Shown here one piece after another: positions 45,015-53,666 of a stretch of DNA of 64,000 nt. Each line of letters starts with the position of its first letter. Position 1 is the first letter of the stretch. The DNA is from Flavihumibacter rivuli. GTDB taxonomy: Bacteria; Bacteroidota; Bacteroidia; Chitinophagales; Chitinophagaceae. A program made the translations under genes and the position numbers. The DNA is taken from NCBI RefSeq assembly GCF_018595685.2, contig NZ_CP092334.1, positions 2,818,001 to 2,882,000 on the forward strand, read 5' to 3'. The notes under the pieces were generated by a model. The model saw nothing but the letters and a program-made list of their open reading frames with translations. It made no database searches and had not been told where the DNA came from.

Positions 45015-45046
45015 TTGTTTAATCCATCGGGCTAATCCTACCTTTG
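45015..45046 (+). promoter_or_regulatory. Promoter of the lipid kinase gene, very close to its ATG
   Basis: TTG at 45015-45017, a 21-base spacer and TACCTTTG at 45039-45046. The ATG at 45052 is only 5 bases past the box, so the transcript would be leaderless or nearly so. Confidence 0.65.
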
Positions 45047-45051
45047 GCTCC

Positions 45052-45957
45052 ATGCCGGATAAGAAATTCATATTCCTGGTCAACCCGATCGCGGGTACCC
45101 AATCCAAAGCCTCGCTGGAGGATAAGGTGATGGCTGCTGCACGGCAATACGGCTGCTATGCCATTGTATTGCCAACTGTTGCCAGCGGTGATTACGAATT
45201 CGTTCGCCATAAGATCAGCGAGGAAGGCTATACAGATATCATTATCTGTGGTGGCGATGGCACGGTCAACCTGGTCACCCACCAACTGGCCGATACCGGT
45301 GTACGCTTCGGTATCATCCCAATGGGTTCAGGAAATGGACTGGCTTTTTCGGCAGGCATCCCCAAGGATATCAGCAAAGCACTGGAATTGGCCTTCACCG
45401 GCAAGGCAAGGTTCATTGATGCCTTCATGGTCAACGACCAGTTTGCCTGCATGCTCTGCGGCCTTGGCTTCGATGCCAAAGTGGCCCATGATTTCGCGCA
45501 GCAGCCCACACGCGGATTGCTCACCTATACCCAGCAGACCCTCAAGAATTATTTCACCGCCACCCCTTACCGCTTTGAGCTAGTGGTGGGTGATGAAGTG
45601 ATCCTGACCGATGCCTTCTTCATCAGCATTGCCAATTCCAACCAGTTCGGCAACCAGTTCACCATCGCACCCAGGGCAAGCCTGAACGACGGCCTGCTCG
45701 ATATCGTAGTGGTGCCTAAGATGAACAAGGCCATCCTTCCCTTTGCGCTGATCCAGCAGGTGAGCGGGGGAAAGCTGACCGGGACCCATCCCGGGCCAAC
45801 CCGCACCATCCAGTATTTCCAGACCGATAAACTCAAGATCAGGAATAAGGACGGCGCACCCCTGCACATCGATGGTGAACCCAGGGAATCCGTGGACCAG
45901 TTGCACATCAGGATCCTGCCCCGCTGTTTTCAACTCATCCAGCCGGAACGTCAATAA
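45052..45957 (+). CDS. Diacylglycerol/lipid kinase (YegS-like, DAGK catalytic domain)
   Basis: 301 aa. ATP-binding signature IICGGDGTVNLVTHQL with the preceding FLVNPIAGTQSK, a MGSGNGLAFSAGIP substrate loop and a C-terminal beta-sandwich with HIDGEPRE. These enzymes phosphorylate diacylglycerol or related lipids. The start at 45052 gives the family-typical N-terminus and lies just past a good -7 box. Confidence 0.93.
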   Translation: MPDKKFIFLVNPIAGTQSKASLEDKVMAAARQYGCYAIVLPTVASGDYEFVRHKISEEGYTDIIICGGDGTVNLVTHQLADTGVRFGIIPMGSGNGLAFSAGIPKDISKALELAFTGKARFIDAFMVNDQFACMLCGLGFDAKVAHDFAQQPTRGLLTYTQQTLKNYFTATPYRFELVVGDEVILTDAFFISIANSNQFGNQFTIAPRASLNDGLLDIVVVPKMNKAILPFALIQQVSGGKLTGTHPGPTRTIQYFQTDKLKIRNKDGAPLHIDGEPRESVDQLHIRILPRCFQLIQPERQ

Positions 45958-45982
45958 ATGATTTCAATCGGAAATAAGCAGG

Positions 45983-48241
45983 TCAACGCTCTGTAAGCAT
46001 TTGCTTCTCTTTGGAAGCATTTGTAAACGACTGGAAAGCCTTAATAGATGCTTTATTGTCGGCATTATCCAGGGCTGCGATGATATCGAGTTTCTCCCTC
46101 CTGGTGAGGTGGAAGTTCAGCGCCGCCTTTGCTTCTTCCCTGGCAGGGATATATTGGAAGGTGAGTTTTGTGAGGTTGCCTTCTAATGCTGTTTCTGTCA
46201 GCGCCTGCAGGTCACCCTGGTTGTATTCCTGCATCTTGTACCAGTTGTATTGCAGCAGGAGCAAGGGTTTGGTCACCAGCTCAGAGATATTCTTGGACTC
46301 AAAGGGGAAATCCCATGCACCACCTTTCCTGTCACGGATCTGCAGCAACACCACTCCTTTGGTATTGGCCTTGATCCAGTCGCGGAACACATGCATCATC
46401 CGCAGGGAGGTTTCCAACCCGAAATTATCGCGCAGACCGGCATCCATCACATCGATCACCGGTGTGGAGGGCAGCCATACATTCGGCAACACATAAGGGA
46501 AGGTCGCATTCATCCGCAGGGCCGTGAGTAACCGAAGATTCATCGGGTCCTGTTCGCGGAACAGGGCCGCGAAATCAACCGCATCGGGTTCGATATGCAT
46601 GTTCTCCGTACCCGGCGCATGGGGCTTCATCAGGTAACTCACCGGCAGGGTGCTCAGGATCATCTTCCGGCCATCGCGCGTGATCACCGAATTGAAAAGC
46701 ATCAGTGGCACCCTTGCTTCGCGTTCATCTTTCGCGACATCACTGAGTTCCTTGTCCATCAGGAAGCGCGTATTCTCATTCAGCTTCTGTTCGAAGGAAT
46801 AGGCACGGTCCTTTACATAGGAATACTTCCCTACTTCAAACTTCTGAGCTGGCGCCGCCAGGTCGCGGGCCACAAAGGAAGAGAAGGTGGGATTCAGCAG
46901 GTCCTTCGATATGTCCTCGATATAGGCCGGGTCGCGGATGTCGGTGATAAAACCCTGCTCTTTCTGCAAGGTCAGTTCCCTGTAATAGGCTGCGCCCAGC
47001 ATGCCGCCGGATGCGCCATTGATCATGAACACCTTCCGCATCAGGTCGCCCCCGCAAACGCTATCCAGTTTCTGCAAGACCCCCAGCGTGAAAGTGGCAC
47101 TCCGGGTTCCACCGCCGCTCACACAAACCATGTAGAGATAGGGTTTCTCTTCCTTCTGCCTCGCCTTCCATTTCTCCAGCACCGCCAGCATTGCCTGCTT
47201 GTCCTGCTCCATCCGTTCAGGGCTACACAAGGATTGCACTTCTTCCGGCGAATAGTTGGCCCTTGGGGTTGTTGCACTGTAATCCAGTCCATAGGCCTTA
47301 TTGCTGGGATCGATCACCCCGGTCCGGTAAAGGATATTGAGGAAGATGACCAACACCACCAGGAAGGGCATGCTCCAGCTTTGCAGGAAATAGGAGAAGG
47401 CCCCGGCAACAGCCACCAGGATGGCAAAGAAGATGGTGATGCTTGCCGCCGCCGGCAGCTGGAAGATGGGATAATCCAGCAGGTAACCAATGACCATCAG
47501 GAACACAAAAGCAATGAAGATCGACAGCACTGCTGCAAAATGGTGGCGACTGAAAATACTCTCCAGGAATTCCTTGCTGTAATGGGTGACATCCCGTACG
47601 GTCCTTACTGAAAAAGGGCCATTGAGATAAGAGGTCACTTTGATGAGCCTGCTGCCCCCGCTGTTCAAGACGATATGCGGCCTTACGCCTTTCTGATAGG
47701 CCATGGGCACCGAATCCAGGCTGATCATCCGCCGGGCAATGGTAAGGTCTGCCCCGAAGAAATAGGCGAAGGAAACAAAAACGATGAAGAGAAAGCCGAC
47801 CAGGAAGCCACTGACCAGCACCACGATCTCTGCTGTCCCGAGTAATTCCCTATGCAGGTCGAACCGCACCGCCTTCACAAGGTAGAAGAAGAGGAAGACC
47901 AGCGGGATGATGGCATTGTTGATGCAATACTTCAGGAAGGGCCGGGTGGTGGTGGCCAGGAAACGGAAATGACGGCTGAACAGGATGAAGGTGGTGATGT
48001 TCCAGCTCATGATGAAGATACCAATGGCAATCCCCACGATACCTGCACTCATGGCGCTCACCTCACCCAGGTATTCCGGGGCCAGGTAGAGGGAATCCAC
48101 CCCAAAGGCCTGCATGAAGGAGCCGTTCACCGCGCCGAACAGCACCAGCCAGAAGATCAGCAGGATCTGGAATTTCTTCAGGTGAAGCAATACCAGCTGA
48201 ACCGGGAAGGAATAGAATATGGTTTTCAAGGTTTGCTTCAT
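45983..48241 (-). CDS. Membrane-embedded patatin-like phospholipase
   Basis: 752 aa. About six to eight N-terminal membrane segments (residues 20-310) precede a cytosolic patatin-like domain. The oxyanion motif is VSGGGTRSATFTLGVLQ, the nucleophile is Ser in INGASGGMLGAAYY (G-x-S-x-G) and the Asp is in MDAGLRDNFGLE, where Ala replaces the usual Gly of the D-G dyad. Membrane-fused patatins occur in Bacteroidota and have no clear role. A hairpin lies just upstream. Confidence 0.85.
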   Translation of the reverse strand: MKQTLKTIFYSFPVQLVLLHLKKFQILLIFWLVLFGAVNGSFMQAFGVDSLYLAPEYLGEVSAMSAGIVGIAIGIFIMSWNITTFILFSRHFRFLATTTRPFLKYCINNAIIPLVFLFFYLVKAVRFDLHRELLGTAEIVVLVSGFLVGFLFIVFVSFAYFFGADLTIARRMISLDSVPMAYQKGVRPHIVLNSGGSRLIKVTSYLNGPFSVRTVRDVTHYSKEFLESIFSRHHFAAVLSIFIAFVFLMVIGYLLDYPIFQLPAAASITIFFAILVAVAGAFSYFLQSWSMPFLVVLVIFLNILYRTGVIDPSNKAYGLDYSATTPRANYSPEEVQSLCSPERMEQDKQAMLAVLEKWKARQKEEKPYLYMVCVSGGGTRSATFTLGVLQKLDSVCGGDLMRKVFMINGASGGMLGAAYYRELTLQKEQGFITDIRDPAYIEDISKDLLNPTFSSFVARDLAAPAQKFEVGKYSYVKDRAYSFEQKLNENTRFLMDKELSDVAKDEREARVPLMLFNSVITRDGRKMILSTLPVSYLMKPHAPGTENMHIEPDAVDFAALFREQDPMNLRLLTALRMNATFPYVLPNVWLPSTPVIDVMDAGLRDNFGLETSLRMMHVFRDWIKANTKGVVLLQIRDRKGGAWDFPFESKNISELVTKPLLLLQYNWYKMQEYNQGDLQALTETALEGNLTKLTFQYIPAREEAKAALNFHLTRREKLDIIAALDNADNKASIKAFQSFTNASKEKQMLTER

Positions 48242-48269
48242 GGCAGGCTGAATGAAATGAGGGACAATT

Positions 48270-48288
48270 CCTCAACAGTTTGTTGAGG
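48270..48288 (-). terminator. Hairpin after the heme A synthase gene
   Basis: CCTCAACA-GTT-TGTTGAGG, an 8-bp perfect stem about 45 bases past the stop at 48332 on the minus strand. No T-run follows, so termination is uncertain. Confidence 0.4.
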
Positions 48289-48331
48289 CAAAAGTTGTGC
48301 CCTTCCTTATAACGATAAGACAAAACCGAAA

Positions 48332-49405
48332 TTATGCCTGCTGCTTGTTTCTTCCCAATAGATATAACTGAAACACAAGGGCTAAGAGCAGGAACATGGC
48401 GACCACCTGGTGCAGTTGCGCCATCCACTCAAAACTGCCCCAGCGATTGGGGACGATACCGGGACTCATCAACACCGAAAGGATACCCAGCATCACCTGG
48501 ATGACCACCAATACCAAAGGCAGGCGTTGGTATTTCTTCAGCCAGCCGGTCGGGTTGCTGCGCAGGATGTACCTATAGCCAACAAGAATGAGGATGGTGA
48601 TGATATAGGCCAGGTTGCGGTGGACAAAATGGATGGTGGTGGTGTTGTCGATGAAATTGATCAGCCAGGGCTGGTCGCGGAACAATCCTTCTGGCAGGAA
48701 AGAACCGTTGATACTGGGCCAGGTAGGGGCGGCAGTGGCTGCTTTATGGCCGGCCATCAAGGCTCCATAGATCAACTGGATACCCAGCAAGCCGATGAGG
48801 ATGGCCGTGAACCGGGCCAGTCTGGGTTCGCCTTTGCGCTCTGCAGGCGGCACCAGCAATTGGAGGGCAAACCAGAAGGTATAGCAAAGCAGTCCTAAGG
48901 CGAAAATGAAATGCAAAGCCAAACGGGTGGGTTTCACATATACCGCATCCCCTACCAGTCCGCTGGCCACCATGATCCAGCCAATGGCACCCTGCAGTCC
49001 GCCGAGCAGGAAGAGGATGAGCATGGGGTTCACCATATCGCGGCGGAGGTACTTCTTCGCAATGAGGTAAACGAAGCCTACCAGGAAGACGATCCCGATC
49101 AGGCGGGCCCAAACGCGGTGGAACCATTCCCAGAAAAAGATGAATTTGAAATCGCCCAGCGAGAAATCGGTATTGAGCAATCGGTATTGGGGGGTCTGCT
49201 GGTATTTCTGGAATTCCTGCATCCAGCCGGCTTCATTCAGGGGCGGGAGGGCACCGGTAACAACATCCCATTCCGTGATGGACAACCCGGAGCCGGTCAA
49301 CCGGGTAATACCGCCTAAAACAACCTGTACAATGATCATCCCAACACCGATCAATAACCAGGTGGCTACCGCCTTATTGCCTTTCTGAGTATGCAGTGGT
49401 TCCAT
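48332..49405 (-). CDS. ctaA: Heme A synthase (COX15/CtaA family)
   Basis: 357 aa with eight predicted membrane helices. The GGITRLTGSGLSITEWDVVT and EFQKYQQTPQYRLLN blocks near the N-terminus, the ERFHR-like EWFHRVWARLIG, HFIFALGLL and HFVHRNLAYIITI carry the conserved heme-ligand histidines. Oxidises the C8 methyl of heme O for cytochrome c oxidase. No oxidase or ctaB gene is nearby. The minus-strand -7 box TAACTTTG ends 7 bases before the ATG. Confidence 0.94.
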   Translation of the reverse strand: MEPLHTQKGNKAVATWLLIGVGMIIVQVVLGGITRLTGSGLSITEWDVVTGALPPLNEAGWMQEFQKYQQTPQYRLLNTDFSLGDFKFIFFWEWFHRVWARLIGIVFLVGFVYLIAKKYLRRDMVNPMLILFLLGGLQGAIGWIMVASGLVGDAVYVKPTRLALHFIFALGLLCYTFWFALQLLVPPAERKGEPRLARFTAILIGLLGIQLIYGALMAGHKAATAAPTWPSINGSFLPEGLFRDQPWLINFIDNTTTIHFVHRNLAYIITILILVGYRYILRSNPTGWLKKYQRLPLVLVVIQVMLGILSVLMSPGIVPNRWGSFEWMAQLHQVVAMFLLLALVFQLYLLGRNKQQA

Positions 49406-49412
49406 AGCGCGG

Positions 49413-49420
49413 CAAAGTTA
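49413..49420 (-). promoter_or_regulatory. -7 box of the heme A synthase gene
   Basis: TAACTTTG on the minus strand, ending 7 bases upstream of the ATG at 49405, predicting a leaderless or near-leaderless transcript. No clear -33 element. Confidence 0.45.
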
Positions 49421-49434
49421 GGGGATTGGTGCTT

Positions 49435-49540
49435 GGTGGGGGCGCTTTGTGGAAGGAGAAAACTTTGCGATCTCTGCCCACATTTATACCTCAGCGGGGT
49501 CTCTCGAAGAGGACCCCGATGAACTATCCTCCTACTATTC
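49435..49540 (+). repeat. Direct repeat, copy 1, with family A half-unit
   Basis: GGTGGGGGCGCTTTGTGGAA through AGGAGAAAACTTTGCG, then CCTCAGCGGGGTCTCTCGAA and GAGGACCCCGATGAACTATC. Repeated with few changes at 49772-49880. Confidence 0.8.
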
Positions 49541-49580
49541 GTCTCGGCTCCTTTCAGAAGATTATGATTGGGTGAGCAGC

Positions 49581-49706
49581 TTCACGCAAAGCCGCAACGA
49601 CCGCGAAGACGCAACGCATGGGGTAACGCAAAGGCCGCAAAGGAGGATTTTTTGCTTTTGAGGGGTTTTTAAGAACGCAAAGCTTTGGCTACGCCAAAGG
49701 AATAGC
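49581..49706. repeat. Family B element with TTTGGCTACGCCAAA palindrome
   Basis: TTCACGCAAAGCCGCAACGA arms, a TTTTGAGGGGTTTTTAAGAA segment and the TTTGGCTACGCCAAAG palindrome. The last 55 bases recur almost unchanged, inverted, at 60198-60255. Confidence 0.78.
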
Positions 49707-49771
49707 AGTGCAATGATACCAGTCTAAAAAGTATGATGTAAAATTCTTTCAGATCTATAGGAAGAAAATTG

Positions 49772-49909
49772 GGTGGGGGCGCTTTGTGGAAGGAGAAAAC
49801 TTTGCGGGCTTTGCCCACATTTCTACCTCAGCGGGGTCTCTCGTAGAGGACCCCGATGAACTATTATCCTACTATTCATCAGGGTCCCCTGCGGGAGACC
49901 CTGCTGAGG
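49772..49909 (+). repeat. Direct repeat copy 2 plus a complete family A unit
   Basis: The 105-base segment of 49435-49540 is repeated, and the family A unit is complete here (49827-49909): CCTCAGCGGGGTCTCTCGTA, GAGGACCCCGATGAACTATT and the inverted arm TCATCAGGGTCCCCTGCGGG AGACCCTGCTGAGG. With the other repeats it fills the 520-base gap 49406-49926. Confidence 0.82.
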
Positions 49910-49926
49910 TGAGAAATTATATGTAA

Positions 49927-50757
49927 CTACTTATGTTCTGCTGGAATAGCCAATAAAGGAATATGCACCCCATCTGCTACACGGGAAGTGACACTGTAAT
50001 TGAACAATTTTTCCAGCACCGTACGCTCGTGCACGAACATCGCCAGTACCGCATCCTTGCGGTCGGCGGAGAACTGCACCAGGTTGCGCCACATGGGGAT
50101 ATCATTCTTCTTCGGGATCAGGGTGGTCTTCACCTCCGGGAATGCCTTCATGGCCTCCTCCACTTTCTCCTTATCCACTTCCGGCAGGGTGCTCACGGTC
50201 ACCACTTCACAATCGGATCCCATCCAGGCCGACCATTGTTGCACAGCAGGAATGCGCTTCTTCAGTTCCTTCAGGGTCACTGCAGCAATGATCTCCCTGA
50301 TCGCCACCGGTTGCCAATGGGGCGGGATCGCCAGCACCGGGAACAGGGCATGGTTGATCATGGTAGAGGTATTGCTTCCCCAGAAACGCTCCACTGCATT
50401 GGTGGCACCATGGGTACCCATCACGATCAGGTCGCAATTGTTCTGCAACACATGGTTGATGATTCCGCCATTCACCATCACACTGTGACGTACACTGTAG
50501 CTGGTCTCGATGGTCTTGCCGGGAACAACTGTCTTCATGCGCGCTTCCACCGCATCGACCAATTGGGCGGTCACCTTACGCTCATCAATGGCGTGCGGGT
50601 CTACTTCCCAATGGGGCGGATAGACCAGCGCCGCACTCATATTCATGATATGCAGTACTTCGATGGAATAATTATGCGTAGCAGCGATCAATAATGCCTG
50701 GTCCAGGGCAGTAACCGCATTGGGTGAAAAATCAAACGGAACAAGAATATTTGCCAT
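49927..50757 (-). CDS. Universal stress protein, two tandem UspA domains
   Basis: 276 aa. Domain 1 (about 1-147) starts NILVPFDFSPNAVTALDQAL and has the ATP-binding loop VMGTHGATNAVERFWGSNTS; domain 2 (about 150-276) is divergent. It lies 52 bases downstream of the sulfide:quinone oxidoreductase gene on the same strand and may be co-transcribed, as stress proteins often are with redox genes in this phylum. Confidence 0.92.
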   Translation of the reverse strand: MANILVPFDFSPNAVTALDQALLIAATHNYSIEVLHIMNMSAALVYPPHWEVDPHAIDERKVTAQLVDAVEARMKTVVPGKTIETSYSVRHSVMVNGGIINHVLQNNCDLIVMGTHGATNAVERFWGSNTSTMINHALFPVLAIPPHWQPVAIREIIAAVTLKELKKRIPAVQQWSAWMGSDCEVVTVSTLPEVDKEKVEEAMKAFPEVKTTLIPKKNDIPMWRNLVQFSADRKDAVLAMFVHERTVLEKLFNYSVTSRVADGVHIPLLAIPAEHK

Positions 50758-50809
50758 AATGATAGGGTTATGTTCTTTGGCATTTCGAGTCCGAAAGATA
50801 CACAGATTA

Positions 50810-52009
50810 TCAGGCCGTTCCCTTTAAAATTTTATGCCAGTACAGCCAGGGTAACACATATTTCTTCAACGCCCACATGGACCACCTTGGTTTAGCCTGG
50901 TCGAAGGGGAAGGTCTCCGTTGGATTATTGTCATAATCGAACTCCGCCAGGATCAGTTTGCCATAACCCACGATGAGCGGACAGCTGCCATAACCATTAT
51001 AATTTCCTGAAAGCTGCTTGCCATCGATGAAATCGAGCAGGTTCTTTACCAGCACCGGGGCCTGCTTGCGTACGGCCGCGCCGGTCTTGGCATTGGGCGT
51101 ACTGGTGGCATCGCCCAGTGCGAAAACATTCGGGTATTTGTTGTGCTGCAGGGTATGCTTGTCCACATCGATCCATCCTGCCTCATTGGCCAACGGGCTC
51201 TTGCGGATGAAGTCAGGGGCGCTCTGCGGCGGCACCACATGGATCATATCGAATTGATGCACGACTTCATGGCTCACGCCTTCAGCATCGGTCACCTTGA
51301 AGGTCGCTTCTTTCTTCTCGCCATCGATCGCGATCAGGTCATGCTTGAAATTGGTCTTGATCTGGTATTCATCCACTTTCTTCTGTAGCTCTACCGCATA
51401 CTTCTTGATCCCAAAGATCACCCCGCCTGCCGTATCGAACAGGATATTGACCTTGCCGGTCCATCCCTTGCGTTTCAGGTAGTCAGCCGCCAGGTACATG
51501 ATCTTCTGCGGTGCGCCACCACATTTTACCGGGGTACCCGGACTGGTGAAGATGGCGGTCTGGCCGGGCTGCAGTTTCTGGATCAGTTCCCAGGTATAAG
51601 GTGCATAATCGAAGGAATAGTTGCTGGTCACGCCATTGCGGCCAAGGGTTTCCTTGAGGCCTTTCACCAGGTGCCAGTTCAACTGGATACCCGGCGCAGC
51701 GATCAGCTGGTCGTAGGTATACGTATTGCCTTCACGCGTGATCACGGTATTCTTCTCCGGCTCTAGTGTCTCTGCCGCTTCTTTGATCCAGGTCACCCCT
51801 TGGGGGATCACCGAACTCTCCGCGCGAACGGTCTTGTGGATATCAAAGGTTCCGCCGCCCACCAATGACCAGGCCGGCTGGTAGTAATGACGGTCAGAAG
51901 GTTCTATGATCGCTATTTGTAATCCTGGTCGCTTCAGCAATAGTTGTGCCGCTACAGAAATACCGGCATTACCACCGCCAATGATCAGGATCTGAAAATG
52001 CTGGGACAT
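50810..52009 (-). CDS. Sulfide:quinone oxidoreductase-like FAD enzyme
   Basis: 399 aa from the ATG at 52009 (MSQHFQILIIGGGNAGISVA); extension to 52054 runs into non-conserved sequence. FAD motif GGGNAG at residues 11-16. Conserved Cys are found in SPGTPVKCGGAPQKIMY and in YGSCPLIVGYGKLILAEFDY, which match the mitochondrial-type (SQRDL) sulfide:quinone oxidoreductases. It oxidises sulfide to persulfide-level sulfur and feeds electrons to the quinone pool. It follows the MFS-led end of the persulfide operon by a 400-base gap and precedes a UspA gene. Confidence 0.87.
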   Translation of the reverse strand: MSQHFQILIIGGGNAGISVAAQLLLKRPGLQIAIIEPSDRHYYQPAWSLVGGGTFDIHKTVRAESSVIPQGVTWIKEAAETLEPEKNTVITREGNTYTYDQLIAAPGIQLNWHLVKGLKETLGRNGVTSNYSFDYAPYTWELIQKLQPGQTAIFTSPGTPVKCGGAPQKIMYLAADYLKRKGWTGKVNILFDTAGGVIFGIKKYAVELQKKVDEYQIKTNFKHDLIAIDGEKKEATFKVTDAEGVSHEVVHQFDMIHVVPPQSAPDFIRKSPLANEAGWIDVDKHTLQHNKYPNVFALGDATSTPNAKTGAAVRKQAPVLVKNLLDFIDGKQLSGNYNGYGSCPLIVGYGKLILAEFDYDNNPTETFPFDQAKPRWSMWALKKYVLPWLYWHKILKGTA

Positions 52010-52056
52010 ATGATAAAATTTGTACCTAAAAGTACCAAGGCCCCGAGGGGGCATGC

Positions 52057-52070
52057 GTGACAGGTATCAC
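52057..52070. promoter_or_regulatory. Possible Crp/Fnr-family site upstream of the sulfide:quinone oxidoreductase gene
   Basis: GTGA-CAGGTA-TCAC, a perfect palindrome of the Crp type, about 48 bases upstream of the SQR ATG. The remaining gap 52071-52413 holds a GTGGACATGTGGACATGTGG-type tract (52124-52166) and a CCCTCGTAGCGCAGCGGAGG hairpin (52371-52392), but no ORF or terminator I would defend. Confidence 0.35.
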
Positions 52071-52123
52071 AAAAGAGCATGAGGTTGGGCAGGGGGTGGG
52101 GTGATTTTGGACAGGGAAGAAGA

Positions 52124-52166
52124 GAGCATGTGGACGTGTGAACATGTGGACATGTGGACATGTGGC
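52124..52166. repeat. Family E tract (CACATGTCCACATG type)
   Basis: On the minus strand a quasi-periodic CCACATGTCCACATGTCCAC run, similar to those at 9404-9454 and 34093-34131 but without the family D palindrome. Confidence 0.55.
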
Positions 52167-52413
52167 ACTCTCGCCAACCAGTGGGATTCTGGAGTTTTTG
52201 TTGCCGCACAAATAAGGAGACCCTAACGGGGCTGGGGGAATCGAAACCAGGATCATCAATAATTCAATCAATGAAAAATAGTTGGGTAATAACACCTACA
52301 TCTGCCTAGGTCAGCGAAGAGGATGCCCTACAATCTAATGGTTAGCGTAAAGATCACATATCCACACCGTGCCCTCGTAGCGCAGCGGAGGGGGTGACCA
52401 CATCCTTCATTCA

Positions 52414-53661
52414 TTAATAAACTTCCAAACAAGTTGTATCGCCCCAAAACTGCTTATTCGTACAACACATCCTGGAATGCGCCATCAGTCCCGCACCGGC
52501 GGTGAGGAAGGCAACGAGTAAAAGGGTGGCGCTGAGGCCGAAGAAGCTGGTGAGCAGGGCGGCCATGAGGGCGCCGATCACATAACCGGAATCGCGCCAG
52601 AAGCGGAAGATGCCGAGGGCCTTCGCGCGCTGCTGCGGATGCATTTGTTCGGCGATGGAGGAAAGGAAATTGGGATAGACAAGGGCGGTTCCTATTCCCA
52701 TCAATACCATGCTCACAGCAAGCAGGTAATACTGGCTGGTGAAGACCAGCATCGCCAGGGCAAGAGCTTGCAGCAACATGCCTGTCGTGATCAGTTGTTT
52801 CTTGCAATGCGTATCGCCCATCCTGCCGGTGAAGAGCTGGCCGAAGCCCCAGATAGCAGGGTACAATCCTGCCAGCACGCCGGTCTCGGTAAGACTATAA
52901 CCTTTGGTGGCCAACAACACCGGCAACAGGCCCCAGATCACTCCATCATTGAGGTTGTTCATCAATCCATTGATGGTCACTGTGCCAATGGTAGGATGCT
53001 GGTAGCTGGTCGCTTTCCAGACATTATCGAGCAGGGGTCGCTTGCTGAGCTGGGTCTCCTTTTGCACGTGGTGATGCGTATCCTTTACCCAGATCCAGCT
53101 GACCAATAAACCTGCTATTGAGAAGAGAATGCCCGGTACGAAAGGTGCTGCACGAAAGCCATAGTTGGAAGCGAGTGAAGTAGCCAGGTAGGCTGCAAGT
53201 CCAACTGCGGCATAACCCGCGAATTCATTGATGCCCATGGCGAGACCGCGGTTCTTCTCCCCTACCAGGTCGATCTTCATCACCACGGTGGATGACCATG
53301 CCAGTCCCTGGTTGAGGCCCAAAAAGATATTGGCCAGGATCACCAATCCCCAGTGTTCTGCATACATCAATAAGAAGGGAACGGGAATTGCGGCTATCCA
53401 TCCCAGTAAGAGCAGGTGCTTGCGCGTGAAGCGTTCGCTCAACATGCCCATCATCAGGTTGGCCAGGGCCTTACTGGTACCGAAGGCCATGATGAATGAA
53501 AGCAGGACCACCTGGCCCTGCTTCCCAAAAATATGCTCCGCAAAGCCGGGCATCACCGCACGTTCAAGTCCCACCATGGCGCCGACGAATGCATTCACCA
53601 GCACCAATAAACTGAACTGCTTCCAGTTCTGACCCAGTCCTTGCTGAAGATCGGTTTTCAT
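52414..53661 (-). CDS. MFS transporter, last gene of the persulfide operon
   Basis: 415 aa with about 12 membrane segments; motif A-like LMMGMLSERFTRKHLLLLG after TM2 and MNEFAGYAAVGLAAYLATSL-like residues later. No specific family is recognisable. It ends the operon (5 bases after the second YeeE-like gene) and may export a sulfur oxyanion or import a thiol, which is inferred from location only. Confidence 0.85.
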   Translation of the reverse strand: MKTDLQQGLGQNWKQFSLLVLVNAFVGAMVGLERAVMPGFAEHIFGKQGQVVLLSFIMAFGTSKALANLMMGMLSERFTRKHLLLLGWIAAIPVPFLLMYAEHWGLVILANIFLGLNQGLAWSSTVVMKIDLVGEKNRGLAMGINEFAGYAAVGLAAYLATSLASNYGFRAAPFVPGILFSIAGLLVSWIWVKDTHHHVQKETQLSKRPLLDNVWKATSYQHPTIGTVTINGLMNNLNDGVIWGLLPVLLATKGYSLTETGVLAGLYPAIWGFGQLFTGRMGDTHCKKQLITTGMLLQALALAMLVFTSQYYLLAVSMVLMGIGTALVYPNFLSSIAEQMHPQQRAKALGIFRFWRDSGYVIGALMAALLTSFFGLSATLLLVAFLTAGAGLMAHSRMCCTNKQFWGDTTCLEVY

Positions 53662-53666
53662 TTTGC

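Noticed and set aside
46595..47611. 338-codon ORF antisense to the patatin gene
   Set aside because: The opposite strand encodes catalytic motifs and membrane helices; the antisense product is His/Gln-rich without family features.
49406..49926. Short ORFs in front of heme A synthase
   Set aside because: Translations of repeat families A and B, without conserved content.
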